This document shows positions 10,946 to 22,967 of a DNA stretch of 64,000 bases, in pieces (position 1 is the first letter of the stretch; every line of letters begins with the position of its first letter). The position numbers were made by a program, and so were the translations under genes. The DNA is from Prostheceraeus crozeri. Its lineage: Eukaryota > Platyhelminthes > Polycladida > Euryleptidae. The notes beneath the pieces were generated by a model. The model was not told where the DNA came from and did no database searches. It saw only the letters and a program-made list of their open reading frames with translations. The stretch spans positions 34,415 through 98,414 of the forward strand of contig CAJQUW010016997.1 of assembly GCA_907163375.1 (NCBI GenBank), in the 5' to 3' direction.

Positions 10946-11091
10946 AGAGGTTTTTGTTCTTTCCATACTGCTTTTTTTCAATTATTTGCTCAATCCCGAA
11001 AAATCCCGGGATTATAAGTCTGAAATCCCGGGAAATCCCGATCCCGGGATTGTACAAATTGGTCCCAAATTTACAACCCTGAATTCAGAAG

Positions 11092-13080
11092 TCAGACTGC
11101 ATTGACTACAAAAGGCGAGCTGATAGTGCAGCGGCTTGATGAAAACATGATTATCGAGTGCATGTCGGTTGCGTCGTAAATGAGGAAGTCAAAAGTCAAC
11201 GCTTAAGAAGAGAAATGATTTAGTGTACGAATCTGCTCTGCATAGCAAGAATAGGATAGGTCTAGAGCTTTTACCTTTTCATTGATAGAAAAATTGTCAC
11301 ATGAGTATAGAGGAACAAATGATCATAGACACAGAGTGAGAAAGTTAATCAGTGCGTCATTCTCAAATCGAGTCATTATCGTTATACCGATTCACGTGGA
11401 CTGTTGTTTCTCTTGCTGAAGATGGGTGTACGTGATTTTGAAAATTATATTTATGCATTCTTGAATAACAACTTCACGTTTACCAGTTATCCTATTTTCC
11501 TCCTAATCCTCCTATTTTTTTTGCTGAGTGATGCGAAACTCATAGGCCTAGATTTTTCCAAATCATTTTCGTATATTTCGTTTGAGTGATAGAAAATTCA
11601 TTGAATTCAAATTGTATCTTAACTCATGATTGATTTTTGCCACTTTAAAATGAATTTCAATTAAAACATTTGGCTTATGACACATACCTGGCTTAGCCTG
11701 CCGGTGGAAATTCACGAACATGAAAATCGGAAACTTTAAAGGCCAATTCTTCAGAAAATGGACAAATGTGTTTCTGTGTGTTAAATGGACAAATGTGTTA
11801 AATGTTTCTTTCCTATTTTGTTAAATAATGCAGGTATCATTTTTTCTGATGTGTGACATTTTGTCTCGGGTGCCCAATTCACCCAATTCTCCTAACAAAC
11901 CTTATTTCATTAAAATCGGAAGAAAAGCTTTCTAGCTACATCTGATAGCGTAAAGTTAACCTAGAGAAAATTAAGAAAATCTACGTGTCCAAGGTTCGTA
12001 AATTTCCGTATTTTCCGTATTCTTTTACACCTTGTCCGTATTTTCCGCATTTTTGACATCTCATCAGTTGTTTCAGTATTTTTTGCACCTCGCTTTAACA
12101 GAACGAACCCTTTCGTTGCCAAACGTATTTATTCAGGATTCTGAGTACCAAAATATGATAGCTGAAACTCTAGAATGCTGGAAGTTTCGCCTGCGGCGCT
12201 TGAGAATACATTTAAGTCTGGAATTGCTTTTCTGGTCTCCAAAGTTTCGTTGGTGGCGCCATGAAAATGTCTATCAATTGATGATGACTATAGTTTCACT
12301 ATCGAAAAAATCTGCTGGCCTAGCTACAACAATTCTACTTATCGCTGAGCTTTAGGCTGTGGCATTTTATTTAAGTGCCAAATTCATAGATGCCAGTGTA
12401 TCTATAATTGCACTGTAACCCATTTAAAAAGACCATTTTTAACATATTCTAAGGTCGGGCCTATTTCGCCTGGAGTGCTGCAGGCACTGGAAGTGTCGCA
12501 CTCTGATATTTAATAGCGGTCTGTAAAGTCTAAACGGCTCTTTCGACTGGGACTCTATATGGGCGGCGATATGTATCAATGCGCCAAGAACCTTGAAGCT
12601 CTGCATGCTTCGCATTATAAGGATTCGGTAGCTTGACTATTCTTCGTAAGGCAGAAGGTTTCGCCTGCAGAAGGCATTTTAAGGGTCAGTTAGTTCATAT
12701 AGTTGACACTCCCGAGACAGTCCGTTAAGAATGCGTCGCTATAAGTGATCAAATGATTGTTGTATTTCGCAGATGTTGTGTAAAATGTGAGATTTGATTT
12801 ATGAATATTTCGCAAGTTTTTGTTAGTTAGATGATTTCTAATCTTTCTACTAATCACAGACCTTTGATAAGGTAATATTGTGTACCATTTTACATTCACC
12901 ATCAATATGAATTTCATCGCAGCAAGGCTTTGTGTATATTATCATTAACATCCGAATTCATTTTCCTGATTTATAGCCTAGTCCGATGAGTCCGAAAAAC
13001 TGGCTGTTCCGCCTGCAGCGCCTACATTTCAGCACATCTAACCAAGGATAATGTAATTTGGGTAAGGAAGTTTGTCAACT
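11092..13080. other. Intergenic, nothing recognised
   Basis: I see no coding motif or transposon end here. A short run of TCCGTATTTTCCG-type words occurs at about 12000-12050, and CGCCTGCxGCGC-type words recur between 12185 and 13025. Neither forms a clear repeat unit. Confidence 0.4.
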
Positions 13081-13084
13081 GTCA

Positions 13085-13215
13085 AAAAGTGAATTGTCAT
13101 GCTGCTATTTTTGTAGCTACACCATTTCACAATCTCCCACGTGTTAAATGGTGTATAAAATTGGTAGTATGACAGAAAATCACTTCCACTATTTTTGTGA
13201 TTTGACAATCTTTAC
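13085..13215. repeat. Imperfect foldback, miniature-element-like
   Basis: The left side reads CTGTCAAAAAGTGAATTGTC and continues to ACACCATTT. The right side contains AAATGGTGT and, further on, GACAGAAAATCACTT and GATTTGACAATC. Paired in antiparallel these give a bulged hairpin centred near CACGTG at 13139. Arm boundaries are uncertain. Confidence 0.4.
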
Positions 13216-13457
13216 TAGCCAAAATTTGCATCTAACCACCTTCCACCAAGAAGATGTCACAAGTACCGTAGCTTAGCCTACCGTACCCCTAGGGTCTCCT
13301 CCCCTAACGGCAGCAATGGAGGGTCGAGGGTCACATGTCAAGTAGTACAAAGTGGAGTACGGTATCTAACAGTTTCGGACTTTTTCATCAACTCGCAATC
13401 GTAGTCATTTCTTAAAACCATTTAAGTCATTTCGCCTACTGATAATCTTATACGCAC

Positions 13458-13619
13458 AGAGCATCACGATATGTATGTGTATTGAAGCAAGACAAAGTTA
13501 ACCCGACATGTTTCGGCTGGTCTTTTCACTGTATTGCTGGGTACGCTCGGAACAGACCAGCCGAAACATGTCGGGTTAACTTTGTCTTGCTTCAATACAC
13601 ATACATATCGTGGTGCTCT
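13458..13619. repeat. Long near-perfect hairpin, 66-bp arms
   Basis: Arm 13458-13523 and arm 13554-13619 are reverse complements at 65 of 66 positions, separated by a 30-bp loop. The arms contain GTTAACCCGACATGTTTCGG and its complement. Transcription of either strand would give a long double-stranded stem. It is most likely a foldback miniature transposon. I did not find a clear target duplication. Confidence 0.85.
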
Positions 13620-13702
13620 AAGTCATTTTCCCATTCAGTTGGTTCTTAAAGAACGCTCACTATGTGTCTTTAGCATAGATCTGTCGCTATATGTAGAAAT
13701 AA

Positions 13703-13770
13703 GTAGAAATCCAGCATGACAGAAGGCATCTACATGTGTGTAGATGCATTCTGTCATGCTGGATTTCTAC
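13703..13770. repeat. Compact hairpin, 32-bp arms and 4-bp loop
   Basis: Arm 13703-13734 and arm 13739-13770 pair at 31 of 32 positions around TGTG. The arms start GTAGAAATCCAGCATGACAG. The size resembles a microRNA precursor, but such perfect pairing is more typical of a foldback element or of a hairpin-siRNA source. It lies 83 bp after the previous hairpin. Confidence 0.8.
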
Positions 13771-15589
13771 TTTACACTGTCTTACGAACCGTGTTTTGTA
13801 AAGATTTTCAATTTTCATTTGATACAATATGCGACCGATTGCTGTTTTTACTATTCTTCTTATTATTATTATTATTCCTGGTCTTAGAGTAAGGTGGTTA
13901 AAGAGTAAGGTCATAGAGTAAGGTGTTCTTAAGCTATGTTCCTGGTAGTTTCCGTATTTTTTGGGATTTGCATTTACGAGCCCTGCGTATCTATATTTAT
14001 TCCAGTCACTCATATCTACAATGTTGCTGAGGAGACCAGTAGTCTTCTCGCAAGTTGAAGAAGCATCAAAAAGTTTACCTTGAGGAACACAACAAATTTG
14101 AGATATCTGCAGTCAATTAATTTTTTATGCGCCTACTAATGAGTTACAAACTCGACGGCTGTGATACGTTAGACCATAGAATTAGGTTTATACCTAATAC
14201 CTGAATTGAGGATTTCACTTGAAATCTGATTGGCCTACATTACATTGAAATAATAAAGATGTCCATACTTTTTTGTTGGGTTTTGTGATGATTTTACTGC
14301 AAATTGTGTAACAAAAGTGCCTATATTGTATTTTTAAGATTCGAGTGATACATCTATCCTAACTTAAGCACACTGTATTATATTGTATTGCAGGCTGCAA
14401 ATAAATATGATGTCAGGTAAAACGAAAGACATTCAAACTACTGAATTATATTTATAATGAAGAAATTACTAACTTCATAAAGATGTAATGAGCAAGACGT
14501 AGTGTTACGTAATGACAAAGAAACAAATCTAGAAATGAAGTGGTACCACGGTATCACAAATAGCAGAAACGAGGACGATATTCTTCTGCACACAATATTT
14601 TGTGTGGTTCGTCTTCAGAGATATTCGTATTAAGCCCATGTACACCAGGTTCTGCACTCCTTGACTATTCAGAAATCATTTATGCTAATCGATTTCGAGT
14701 GCTGCTGGCAAATTCACCTTTTCGTGAATGCAACGTCTTAAGTTTTCCATATTTCCTACTCTCGCTGGTCAGTTTTCTAAATTTGGTACACACATGTTGA
14801 AAATACTATACATACAGTTTACATGCAGTACATGTACTTCACATAAATTGTTTACATAACCAACAGCCATTGTTGTGCATCCATCTACCAGTTTAACCGA
14901 TTTCTCTTTCGGATGAACAGCCTACTCCAATTATTTGGTCTACTCTGCAAAAGATGTCTCAGGAACAACTACTGATCTTCGGGAAAAACAATAAATCTGT
15001 TAGGTAAGTGTTACGAAAGCAACCCCACTGTTGGCAGATTTGGTTTCTGAAGGATAATGAAAATTTATCCTATAGGGATCTCTTTTCCTCTCTTCAGGTT
15101 TGATCAGCAATTCTACTTGTTTCACATACATTTTCTTAAGTTACTACATTGGTTCGAAGTACGTGTTAAGTATTAAAAAGAAATCGCAAGATTACTGAGA
15201 GTTCGAAAGACACTTGAGAGAAAGGAATCGTAAATCAACACTTCTAATTGTCATTGTTATTGCATGTTCTTTTCAAATGTGTTTAAGTGTATTATAATTA
15301 ATTATACCCCTGCTTTAAAGAAGTAGATGCATGAACGTATATTATACTTCGTGCAAAATCAATGGCTTTAAGCTTATTCATGCGACCATGAGGTCATACG
15401 CGTAAAAAAGGTCTGGTACTCTTAAATGCTTGTGTCACTCCCAAGGGAATCACATCCCATGTGACGTCAAGTTTTTTCTTCCTTAAAATAGATCGCGCGA
15501 AAAAGGTCATTTGCGTACCAGAATGCCACCTACTGATTAGGAGAACTGCTACGCATGCGTAAGAAAGGTAGAATTGCGTATGCAATAAG
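13771..15589. other. Intergenic, nothing recognised
   Basis: AT-rich sequence with no recognised coding motif, RNA gene or transposon end. Confidence 0.4.
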
Positions 15590-18500
15590 GCCCTGTAGGA
15601 CAAAGCAATGCATGGCTTTTGATGAAAATTGACTCAAATGTGAGTGAGATGCCATAGAACGTTGGTGTAGCTCTACGGAATTGTCTGCATCGAGGAATAG
15701 TAGTTGTGGCTAGCTGTGTTTTTGAAAATTTGAAAATCAGTTGCGCAGGCTGCTATTTTTAGCTTATAAATTCCCTGCAGGACAGGGCACTGTTTGGATT
15801 TTGATGAAACTTGATGTGAAGGTGATAGAGGTACCGTGGAGCATTGCTGTAGCTCTACAGAATTTTCGGCAATGAAAAATGTGAGTTGTGACTACCTTTG
15901 TTTTTGAAAATTTGAAATTCGATTAAAGAGGTCATCTTGTGTAGGCCCTGTAGGACAAAGCAATGCATGGGTTTTGATGAAAATTGATGTGAAGGTGATA
16001 GAGGTACCGTGGAGCATTGCTGTAGCTCTACAGAATTTTCGGCAATGAAAAATGTGAGTTGTGACTACCTTTGTTTTTGAAAATTTGAAATTCGATTAAA
16101 GAGGTCATCTTGTGTAGGCCCTGTAGGACAAAGCAATGCATGGCTTTTGATGAAAATTGACTCAAATGTGAGTGAGATGCCATAGAACGTTGGTGTAGCT
16201 CTACGGAATTGTCTGCATCGAGGAACAGTAGTTGTGACTAGCTGTGTTTTTGAAAATTTGAAAATCAGTTGCGCAGGCTGTTATTTTTAGCTTATAAATT
16301 CTCTGTAGGACAGGGCACTGTTTGGATTTTGATGAAACTTGATGTGAAGGTGATAGAGGTACCGTGGAGCATTGCTGTAGCTCTACAGAATTTTCGGCAA
16401 TGAAAAAATGTGAGTTGTGACTACCTTTGTTTTTGAAAATTTGAAATTCGATTGAAGTGGTCATCTTGTGTAGGCCCTGTAGGACAAAGCAATGCATGGC
16501 TTTTGATGAAAATTGACTCAAATGTGAGTGAGATGCCATAGAACGTTGGTGTAGCTCTGCGGAATTGTCTGCATCGAGGAATAGTAGTTGTGGCTAGCTG
16601 TGTTTTTGAAAATTTGAAAATCAGTTGCGCAGGCTGTTATTTTTGGCTTATAAATTTTCTGTAGGACAGGGCACTGTTTGGATTTTGATGAAACTTGATG
16701 TGAAGGTGATAGAGGTACCGTGGAGCATTGCTGTAGCTCTACAGAATTTTCGGCAATGAAAAATGTGAGTTGTGACTACCTTTGTTTTTGAAAATTTGAA
16801 ATTCGATTAAAGAGGTCATCTTGTGTAGGCCCTGTAGGACAAAGCAATGCATGGCTTTTGATGAAACTTGATGTGAAGGTGATAGAGGTACCGTGGAGCA
16901 TTGCTGTAGCTCTACAGAATTTTCGGCAATGAAAAATGTGAGTTGTGACTACCTTTGTTTTTGAAAATTTGAAATTCGATTAAAGAGGTCATCTTGTGTA
17001 GGCCCTGTAGGACAAAGCAATGCATGGCTTTTGATGAAAATTGACTCAAATGTGAGTGAGATGCCATAGAACGTTGGTGTAGCTCTACGGAATTGTCTGC
17101 ATCGAGGAACAGTAGTTGTGACTAGCTGTGTTTTTGAAAATTTGAAAATCAGTTGCGCAGGCTGCTATTTTTAGCTTATAAATTCTCTGTAGGACAGGGC
17201 ACTGTTTGGATTTTGATGAAACTTGATGTGAAGGTGATAGAGGTACCGTGGAGCATTGCTGTAGCTCTACAGAATTTTCGGCAATGAAAAATGTGAGTTG
17301 TGACTACCTTTGTTTTTGAAAATTTGAAATTCGATTGAAGTGGTCATCTTGTGTAGGCCCTGTAGGACAAAGCAATGCATGGGTTTTGATGAAAATTGAT
17401 GTGAAGGTGATAGAGGTACCGTGGAGCATTGCTGTAGCTCTACAGAATTTTCGGCAATGAAAAATGTGAGTTGTGACTACCTTTGTTTTTGAAAATTTGA
17501 AATTCGATTAAAGAGGTCATCTTGTGTAGGCCCTGTAGGACAAAGCAATGCATGGCTTTTGATGAAAATTGACTCAAATGTGAGTGAGATGCCATAGAAC
17601 GTTGGTGTAGCTCTACGGAATTGTCTGCATCGAGGAACAGTAGTTGTGACTAGCTGTGTTTTTGAAAATTTGAAAATCAGTTGCGCAGGCTGCTATTTTT
17701 AGCTTATAAATTCTCTGTAGGACAGGGCACTGTTTGGATTTTGATGAAACTTGATGTGAAGGTGATAGAGGTACCGTGGAGCATTGCTGTAGCTCTACAG
17801 AATTTTCGGCAATGAAAAAATGTGAGTTGTGACTACCTTTGTTTTTGAAAATTTGAAATTCGATTGAAGTGGTCATCTTGTATAGGCCCTGTAGGACAAA
17901 GCAAAGCTTGGATTTTGATGAAAATTGACTCAAATGTGAGTGAGATGCCATAGAACGTTGGTGTAGCTCTACGGAATTGTCTGCATCGAGGAATAGTAGT
18001 TGTGGCTAGCTGTGTTTTTGAAAATTTGAAAATCAGTTGCGCAGGCTGCTATTTTTAGCTTATAAATTCTCTGCAGGACAGGGCACTGTTTGGATTTTGA
18101 TGAAACTTGATGTGAAGGTGATAGAGGTACCGTGGAGCATTGCTGTAGCTCTACAGAATTTTCGGCAATGAAAAATGTGAGTTGTGACTACCTTTGTTTT
18201 TGAAAATTTGAAATTCGATTAAAGAGGTCATCTTGTGTAGGCCCTGTAGGACAAAGCAATGCATGGGTTTTGATGAAAATTGATGTGAAGGTGATAGAGG
18301 TACCGTGGAGCATTGCTGTAGCTCTACAGAATTTTCGGCAATGAAAAATGTGAGTTGTGACTACCTTTGTTTTTGAAAATTTGAAATTCGATTAAAGAGG
18401 TCATCTTGTGTAGGCCCTGTAGGACAAAGCAATGCATGGCTTTTGATGAAAATTGACTCAAATGTGAGTGAGATGCCATAGAACGTTGGTGTAGCTCTAC

Positions 18501-19108
18501 GGAATTGTCTGCATCGAGGAACAGTAGTTGTGACTAGCTGTGTTTTTGAAAATTTGAAAATCAGTTGCGCAGGCTGCTATTTTTAGCTTATAAATTCTCT
18601 GTAGGACAGGGCACTGTTTGGATTTTGATGAAACTTGATGTGAAGGTGATAGAGGTACCGTGGAGCATTGCTGTAGCTCTACAGAATTTTCGGCAATGAA
18701 AAAATGTGAGTTGTGACTACCTTTGTTTTTGAAAATTTGAAATTCGATTGAAGTGGTCATCTTGTATAGGCCCTGTAGGACAAAGCAAAGCTTGGATTTT
18801 GATGAAAATTGACTCAAATGTGAGTGAGATGCCATAGAACGTTGGTGTAGCTCTACGGAATTGTCTGCATCGAGGAATAGTAGTTGTGGCTAGCTGTGTT
18901 TTTGAAAATTTGAAAATCAGTTGCGCAGGCTGCTATTTTTAGCTTATAAATTCTCTGCAGAACAGGGCACTGTTTGGATTTTGATGAAACTTGATGTGAA
19001 GGTGATAGAGGTACCGTGGAGCATTGCTGTAGCTCTACAGAATTTTCGGCAATGAAAAATGTGAGTTGTGACTACCTTTGTTTTTGAAAATTTGAAATTC
19101 GATTAAAG
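15590..19108. repeat. Satellite array with 884-bp five-monomer higher-order repeat
   Basis: About 20 monomers of two related types make up the array. Type A (~183 bp) contains GACTCAAATGTGAGTGAG and ends near GCTTATAAATT. Type B (~173 bp) contains GATGTGAAGGTGATAGAGG and TTTTCGGCAATGAAAAA. All share CTGTAGGACA or CTGCAGGACA starts, a TGTAGCTCTACxGAATT core and GAAAATTTGAAA. B' monomers join an A-type start to a B-type body (starting near 15946, 16829, 17357, 18241). Phasing gives B'-A-B-A-B blocks at 15946-16828, 17357-18240 and 18241-19108. An AB pair at 15590-15945 and a shortened B'-A-B block at 16829-17356 complete the array. The last block is cut mid-monomer. Open frames on the minus strand are a by-product of the repeat. 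Confidence 0.9.
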
Positions 19109-19721
19109 CGCATGAGATTCGTTTTTCTTTAGACTCTCGGATGGCTGCATTTGTTTAGGTGGTAAAAAATTATGAGTGGAAAATGTTTCCGGCAGTCAAT
19201 TGTGCGACTACAAATTTAGAGAGTATTTGAGAATCTACATGTCTTTTGCTAGCTGTTGTCGATGTATGTAAAAGTCAATATCTCAAGGTCTTCTAATATT
19301 GAAATGATTTCATGACATGACTTTGAATGACGAAATTCTTCCATACCTCATTACACGAAAGAAATTGAAACCCTCAAATCAACCCACTGTAATTTTGTTG
19401 TTACCGGACGTTTTTTCGTCACAGCATTGCCACTTTTCAAAGGAAGAAATTTTCAAAAAACAGCTTGCAAATGTGCCCTTCTCACAAATAGTTTACTACT
19501 GACAATAGAATTGAAAATCAAAAGCCATTTTTCTATTTTGAAGTTATATTTGCAGTAATTTCTCCGACATTTTAAGTTTCCATAACTTTTTCGACGATCA
19601 TTCACATCTTGTGATAAAAATTTTCACATTTCTATCAGTGAATTTCCATATTTTCAAATTTCGACCACTGCTGATACTTCTTTGTGAAGACTCTGCAGAC
19701 TGCTCAATAATACTGATTAGG
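19109..19721. other. Intergenic, nothing recognised
   Basis: Unique-looking AT-rich sequence after the satellite. No motif is recognised. Confidence 0.4.
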
Positions 19722-19828
19722 CAGTCGAAATTAACAGCGTTTCACAAAGCCATATATTAAGCAGTGTGGGACTTTTTATAAATCACTGCTTAATATGCGG
19801 TTTTGTGAAGCGCTGCGAATTTCGACTG
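19722..19828. repeat. Foldback hairpin, 45-bp arms
   Basis: The left arm (19722-19766) begins CAGTCGAAATTAACAGCG and ends TTAAGCAGTG. The right arm (19784-19828) is its reverse complement with a few mismatches, around a 17-bp loop. It is probably a miniature foldback element. Confidence 0.7.
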
Positions 19829-21730
19829 TTTAAATCACTGCTTTAAATTTATTTTATGAAACGCAAAACATTTTCCATACTGAGATAGAGCACTAATTTA
19901 TTTGATGAAACGAGCCCCAGGTAATGCTGATTGCCTCAAATAAAAAAAAGATAAAATTATCAACAGCAAATAAAGCACTTGAAAATTGAGATTTTGTTAT
20001 ATTAGTCGTTTGTCGCCTAGGAATCTATTTAGTTCTTTTCAGAAACCACTAAATTTCTCAAAAAATTAGAAAGTGAAGCAAAACTATGTAAGGCGATGAA
20101 AGACAAAGAGGCGAGCCTAGTCACTTTCTGATACAAAGACCTTTTTCTTGTTACATTGAGTGATTCTGTTATCTGATATAGCTGAGAAATACGATGCGTG
20201 ATAATATAGATAGAAGAATATTGTAATGGATCAGCCGGTGTAATAGCCAGGAGACCAAACTTGTACCGGTTCAGCCGATGTCATAGCCATTGCCATAGAT
20301 TTTTGCCACTACTATTTTCAGCTGGTAAATTTTGAAATACTTGTGTACTGCGTAACTATGACGATACATCCACTCTTGCTTCCGCATTTAAACACTAGAA
20401 TTATTTTTAGTCATTAAAGTCTGTGCGAAATCCCATTGGTGTAATGTATTTCAGGGAGAAGTAAATGCAGAAATTCAGAAAGAGATACATATCAGGAATT
20501 GTTCACAAGATGAAAATTAAGATATAGGCAAAAATCTGGCCCTCTACCCTCAATTTGCACGGTTTTAGAGTTATCACCCCCACTAATTATATTGAATTCA
20601 TGTTTCTCGCTAAGCTGTGGACTCATAAGTACTGAAGAATTTTCTGCAACAATGCATGCATGTTTGAAAAGAAATGGCCGTTTAGTACTTATCAGAAAAG
20701 TGAAATAGAACTTACAGTCAGAGTTTTACCATATTCATGCATGTACAGTATAAAATGTTGACATGGAACTATTTTAGCGACATCAGTGGATCGCATGAGT
20801 ACCACTGAAGCTTACGATAGTGAACTTCATGCTGTACATTGTTATAGTCAAATTCAATCACTTCTCAACACATGTGAAAAGATTGCCCTGAGAGGGCATC
20901 GGAAAACTCCATTCTAGATGCTTGATGCAAATTACGGAAATTCAAAATTTGCAGCATTGCAAACCCCAAAAAGTCAACTCTCAAAAGAGATAGCACACTG
21001 AGACTATACTGCTTCAACGCCATATAGCTACTTGGATTACCTTTGACATGAGAGTGGATGCATCAGAAATTACTTTAACTACCCAAACGAAGACTGCGTC
21101 ATAATTTTGCAATGCGATAATGCAATTGTTCTATATCTACACATTACGAAATCTCACTTAATAACAAGACAATTGAGAACACTGAAATTCTATCAAACTC
21201 ATAACTATTTTATTAATTCGTACTATATATATTTTTTAAAAGATCGAAATCTTCCCTTAGGTTGCACAAAGAATTTTTGATTTCGGTGCATAGATAATCC
21301 AAGTGTGACATTGGAGCAATTTAACTCAATGAGATCTTTCACACGGGCCTTATAGGAGACTTATAGGAAACGGTTCACGGTCGTCAATTTCATTAGTAGG
21401 CCTACTCATGCGCACTACTAATGACACAAAATTGTCCACATCAACAGCGCATTTCACATTTTTGAGAGTAATGAAATGTTTGTCTCTCCCTATTTGTTTC
21501 TCATATACTTTGGCAAGTGCAAGCAAAACGGTATATCTGCTCAAGTAAACATATGATGACACAAGATTTAAAAATGAAAATCATGGTGTTAAAAAATGCA
21601 CAAGTATTTTTTTTGAAATCAAGAAAATTAAACTAGAGTGAATGACCAAACAAGCACTTGTGATGATTAAATAGCAAAATCAAATGAGCAAAACCATTCA
21701 AATTCTAGAAAACTAATTTCAATGAGCAAA
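19829..21730. other. Intergenic, nothing recognised
   Basis: I see no coding motif, RNA gene or transposon end that I can support. Confidence 0.4.
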
Positions 21731-21732
21731 TA

Positions 21733-22965
21733 CAGGGTGTCCAGTTAAGGACACTGGATTTAATTCAATAGACATATCCACAATGCTACTGATATGTTAT
21801 TGATTTGTAGCCTAGAATACCTACATAGGTATGCAACTTCATTTTGCATTGTCGGTTTACAAGGAAATTAATTGAAATACGAAAAAAGGATTAAATATGT
21901 TTGATATTGCATTCACAAGACAATTTTTCATCCACAGTCTGCATATTCACTTATGAAAAACACCATCCTTTAAATGACCCCCTCTGCAGTCATTATTCTA
22001 AGAAGGAAATGTTCAATCACTCTTTCACGCAAGTTTGGCGTGAATCCACCAATTACACCTCGGATCTCGTGCTTTAATTGAGCAATCCTGTTGGTTTTTT
22101 ATATGCCCGCGATTTCACATAGCCCAGATAGAAATCATCATGGAAATCATATAGGGACAAGACACATGATCCTGGTGGCCATCCATCGATGATAACCATT
22201 GCTGGAGAAAAGGCGATCAGGAAATTATTCTCTGATGAACTGTGTGGTTTCTCGTGCAGTATGTTTAGTTGCACCATCTAGTTGTAACCATAAGTCTTGT
22301 TCATCTAAGGTTTCGAGTTGAGGCAGAGAAACTCATTTATCATCCTTGAATGACAATTGCCATTTACCTTCACAACTCCATTTTCATTTTCAAAAATATG
22401 GTCTAATCACTCCACCACACCATACCGCACATTGGTCGGGTTGCAATGGCTTCTCATGTAGGGTAATCGATCCTCACTTGAGGATCGTCTGTGGCCCATA
22501 TTCAAAAATTTTGTTTCTTTACGCAATCGTCGAGATGAAAATAGGTCTCGTCGCAAAAGATTGTTCTCCTCGTAAACATTGGATTCATTTGCTGATTCTT
22601 AAGCGCAAAATTGGCACAATCTCGGCGAACTGTATGGTCGCAGGTTTCAAACTGTTGTGCAACTTGAACTTTGTAAGGGTAATTGTACTAAGGGGGCAAC
22701 TTCTGTGACCGATGGCATAAAGATGCCCTGGGATTTTCTATCCAATAATACGAATGGCAAGTGGTGTGACTGTGCCAGGTGTTCTATTACCATTATGAGT
22801 GGAACTCACCCAATGCAACTTCTGCATCAAATTCATAGCAAATTGACAATGCAAAATGAAGTTACATACCTTTGTAAATATTCCAGGCATTTAATTAATA
22901 ACATATCTTCAGTATCGTGGATATGGCTATTGAATTGAATCCGACGTCCTGAACTGGTCACCCTG
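21733..22965 (-). mobile_element. Mariner-like element with ~130-bp terminal inverted repeats
   Basis: The ends read CAGGGTGTCCAGTTAAGGAC at the left and, in reverse complement, CAGGGTGACCAGTTCAGGAC at the right. Each is flanked by TA (21731-21732 and 22966-22967), the target site of Tc1/mariner elements. The inverted similarity continues for roughly 130 bp (both sides include AAGTTACATACC-type and GCAAAATGAAGTT words), longer than most mariner ends. The interior holds a decayed minus-strand transposase. Confidence 0.85.
21952..22720 (-). pseudogene. Mariner-like transposase relic
   Basis: Minus-strand reading gives CDETYFHLDDCVKKQNF near 22540, containing the first catalytic Asp region. Then come PYF(stop), NGNCHSRMINEFL, and DGWPPGSCVLSLYDF near 22170, where the family has WPPRSxDLTPxDFFLWG. 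The coding trace ends with GHLKDGVFHK and a TGA at 21952-21954. Several in-frame stops and frame changes separate these pieces, so no functional enzyme is encoded. Confidence 0.8.
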
Positions 22966-22967
22966 TA

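Larger units (their letters stand above)
8452..11084 (+). mobile_element. Complete hAT-superfamily DNA transposon
   Basis: The ends are inverted: AGGGTTGTAA at the left and the reverse complement TTACAACCCT at the right. Both subterminal regions (about 8461-8552 and 10991-11075) are packed with TCCCGGGA-type palindromes, probable transposase-binding sites. TCAGAAG occurs at 8445-8451 directly before the left end and again at 11085-11091 just past the right end, consistent with an imperfect 8-bp target duplication. The single transposase gene inside is open from ATG to stop. Together these suggest recent activity, though a few terminal bases differ between the two ends. Confidence 0.85.

Noticed and set aside
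16201-18835. Three 112-codon minus-strand open frames in the satellite
   Set aside because: Two are identical because they lie one 884-bp repeat apart. They are low-information by-products of the repeat, with no coding signature.
22346-22938. Plus-strand open frames inside the mariner-like element
   Set aside because: The family motifs lie on the minus strand. These frames are antisense shadows.
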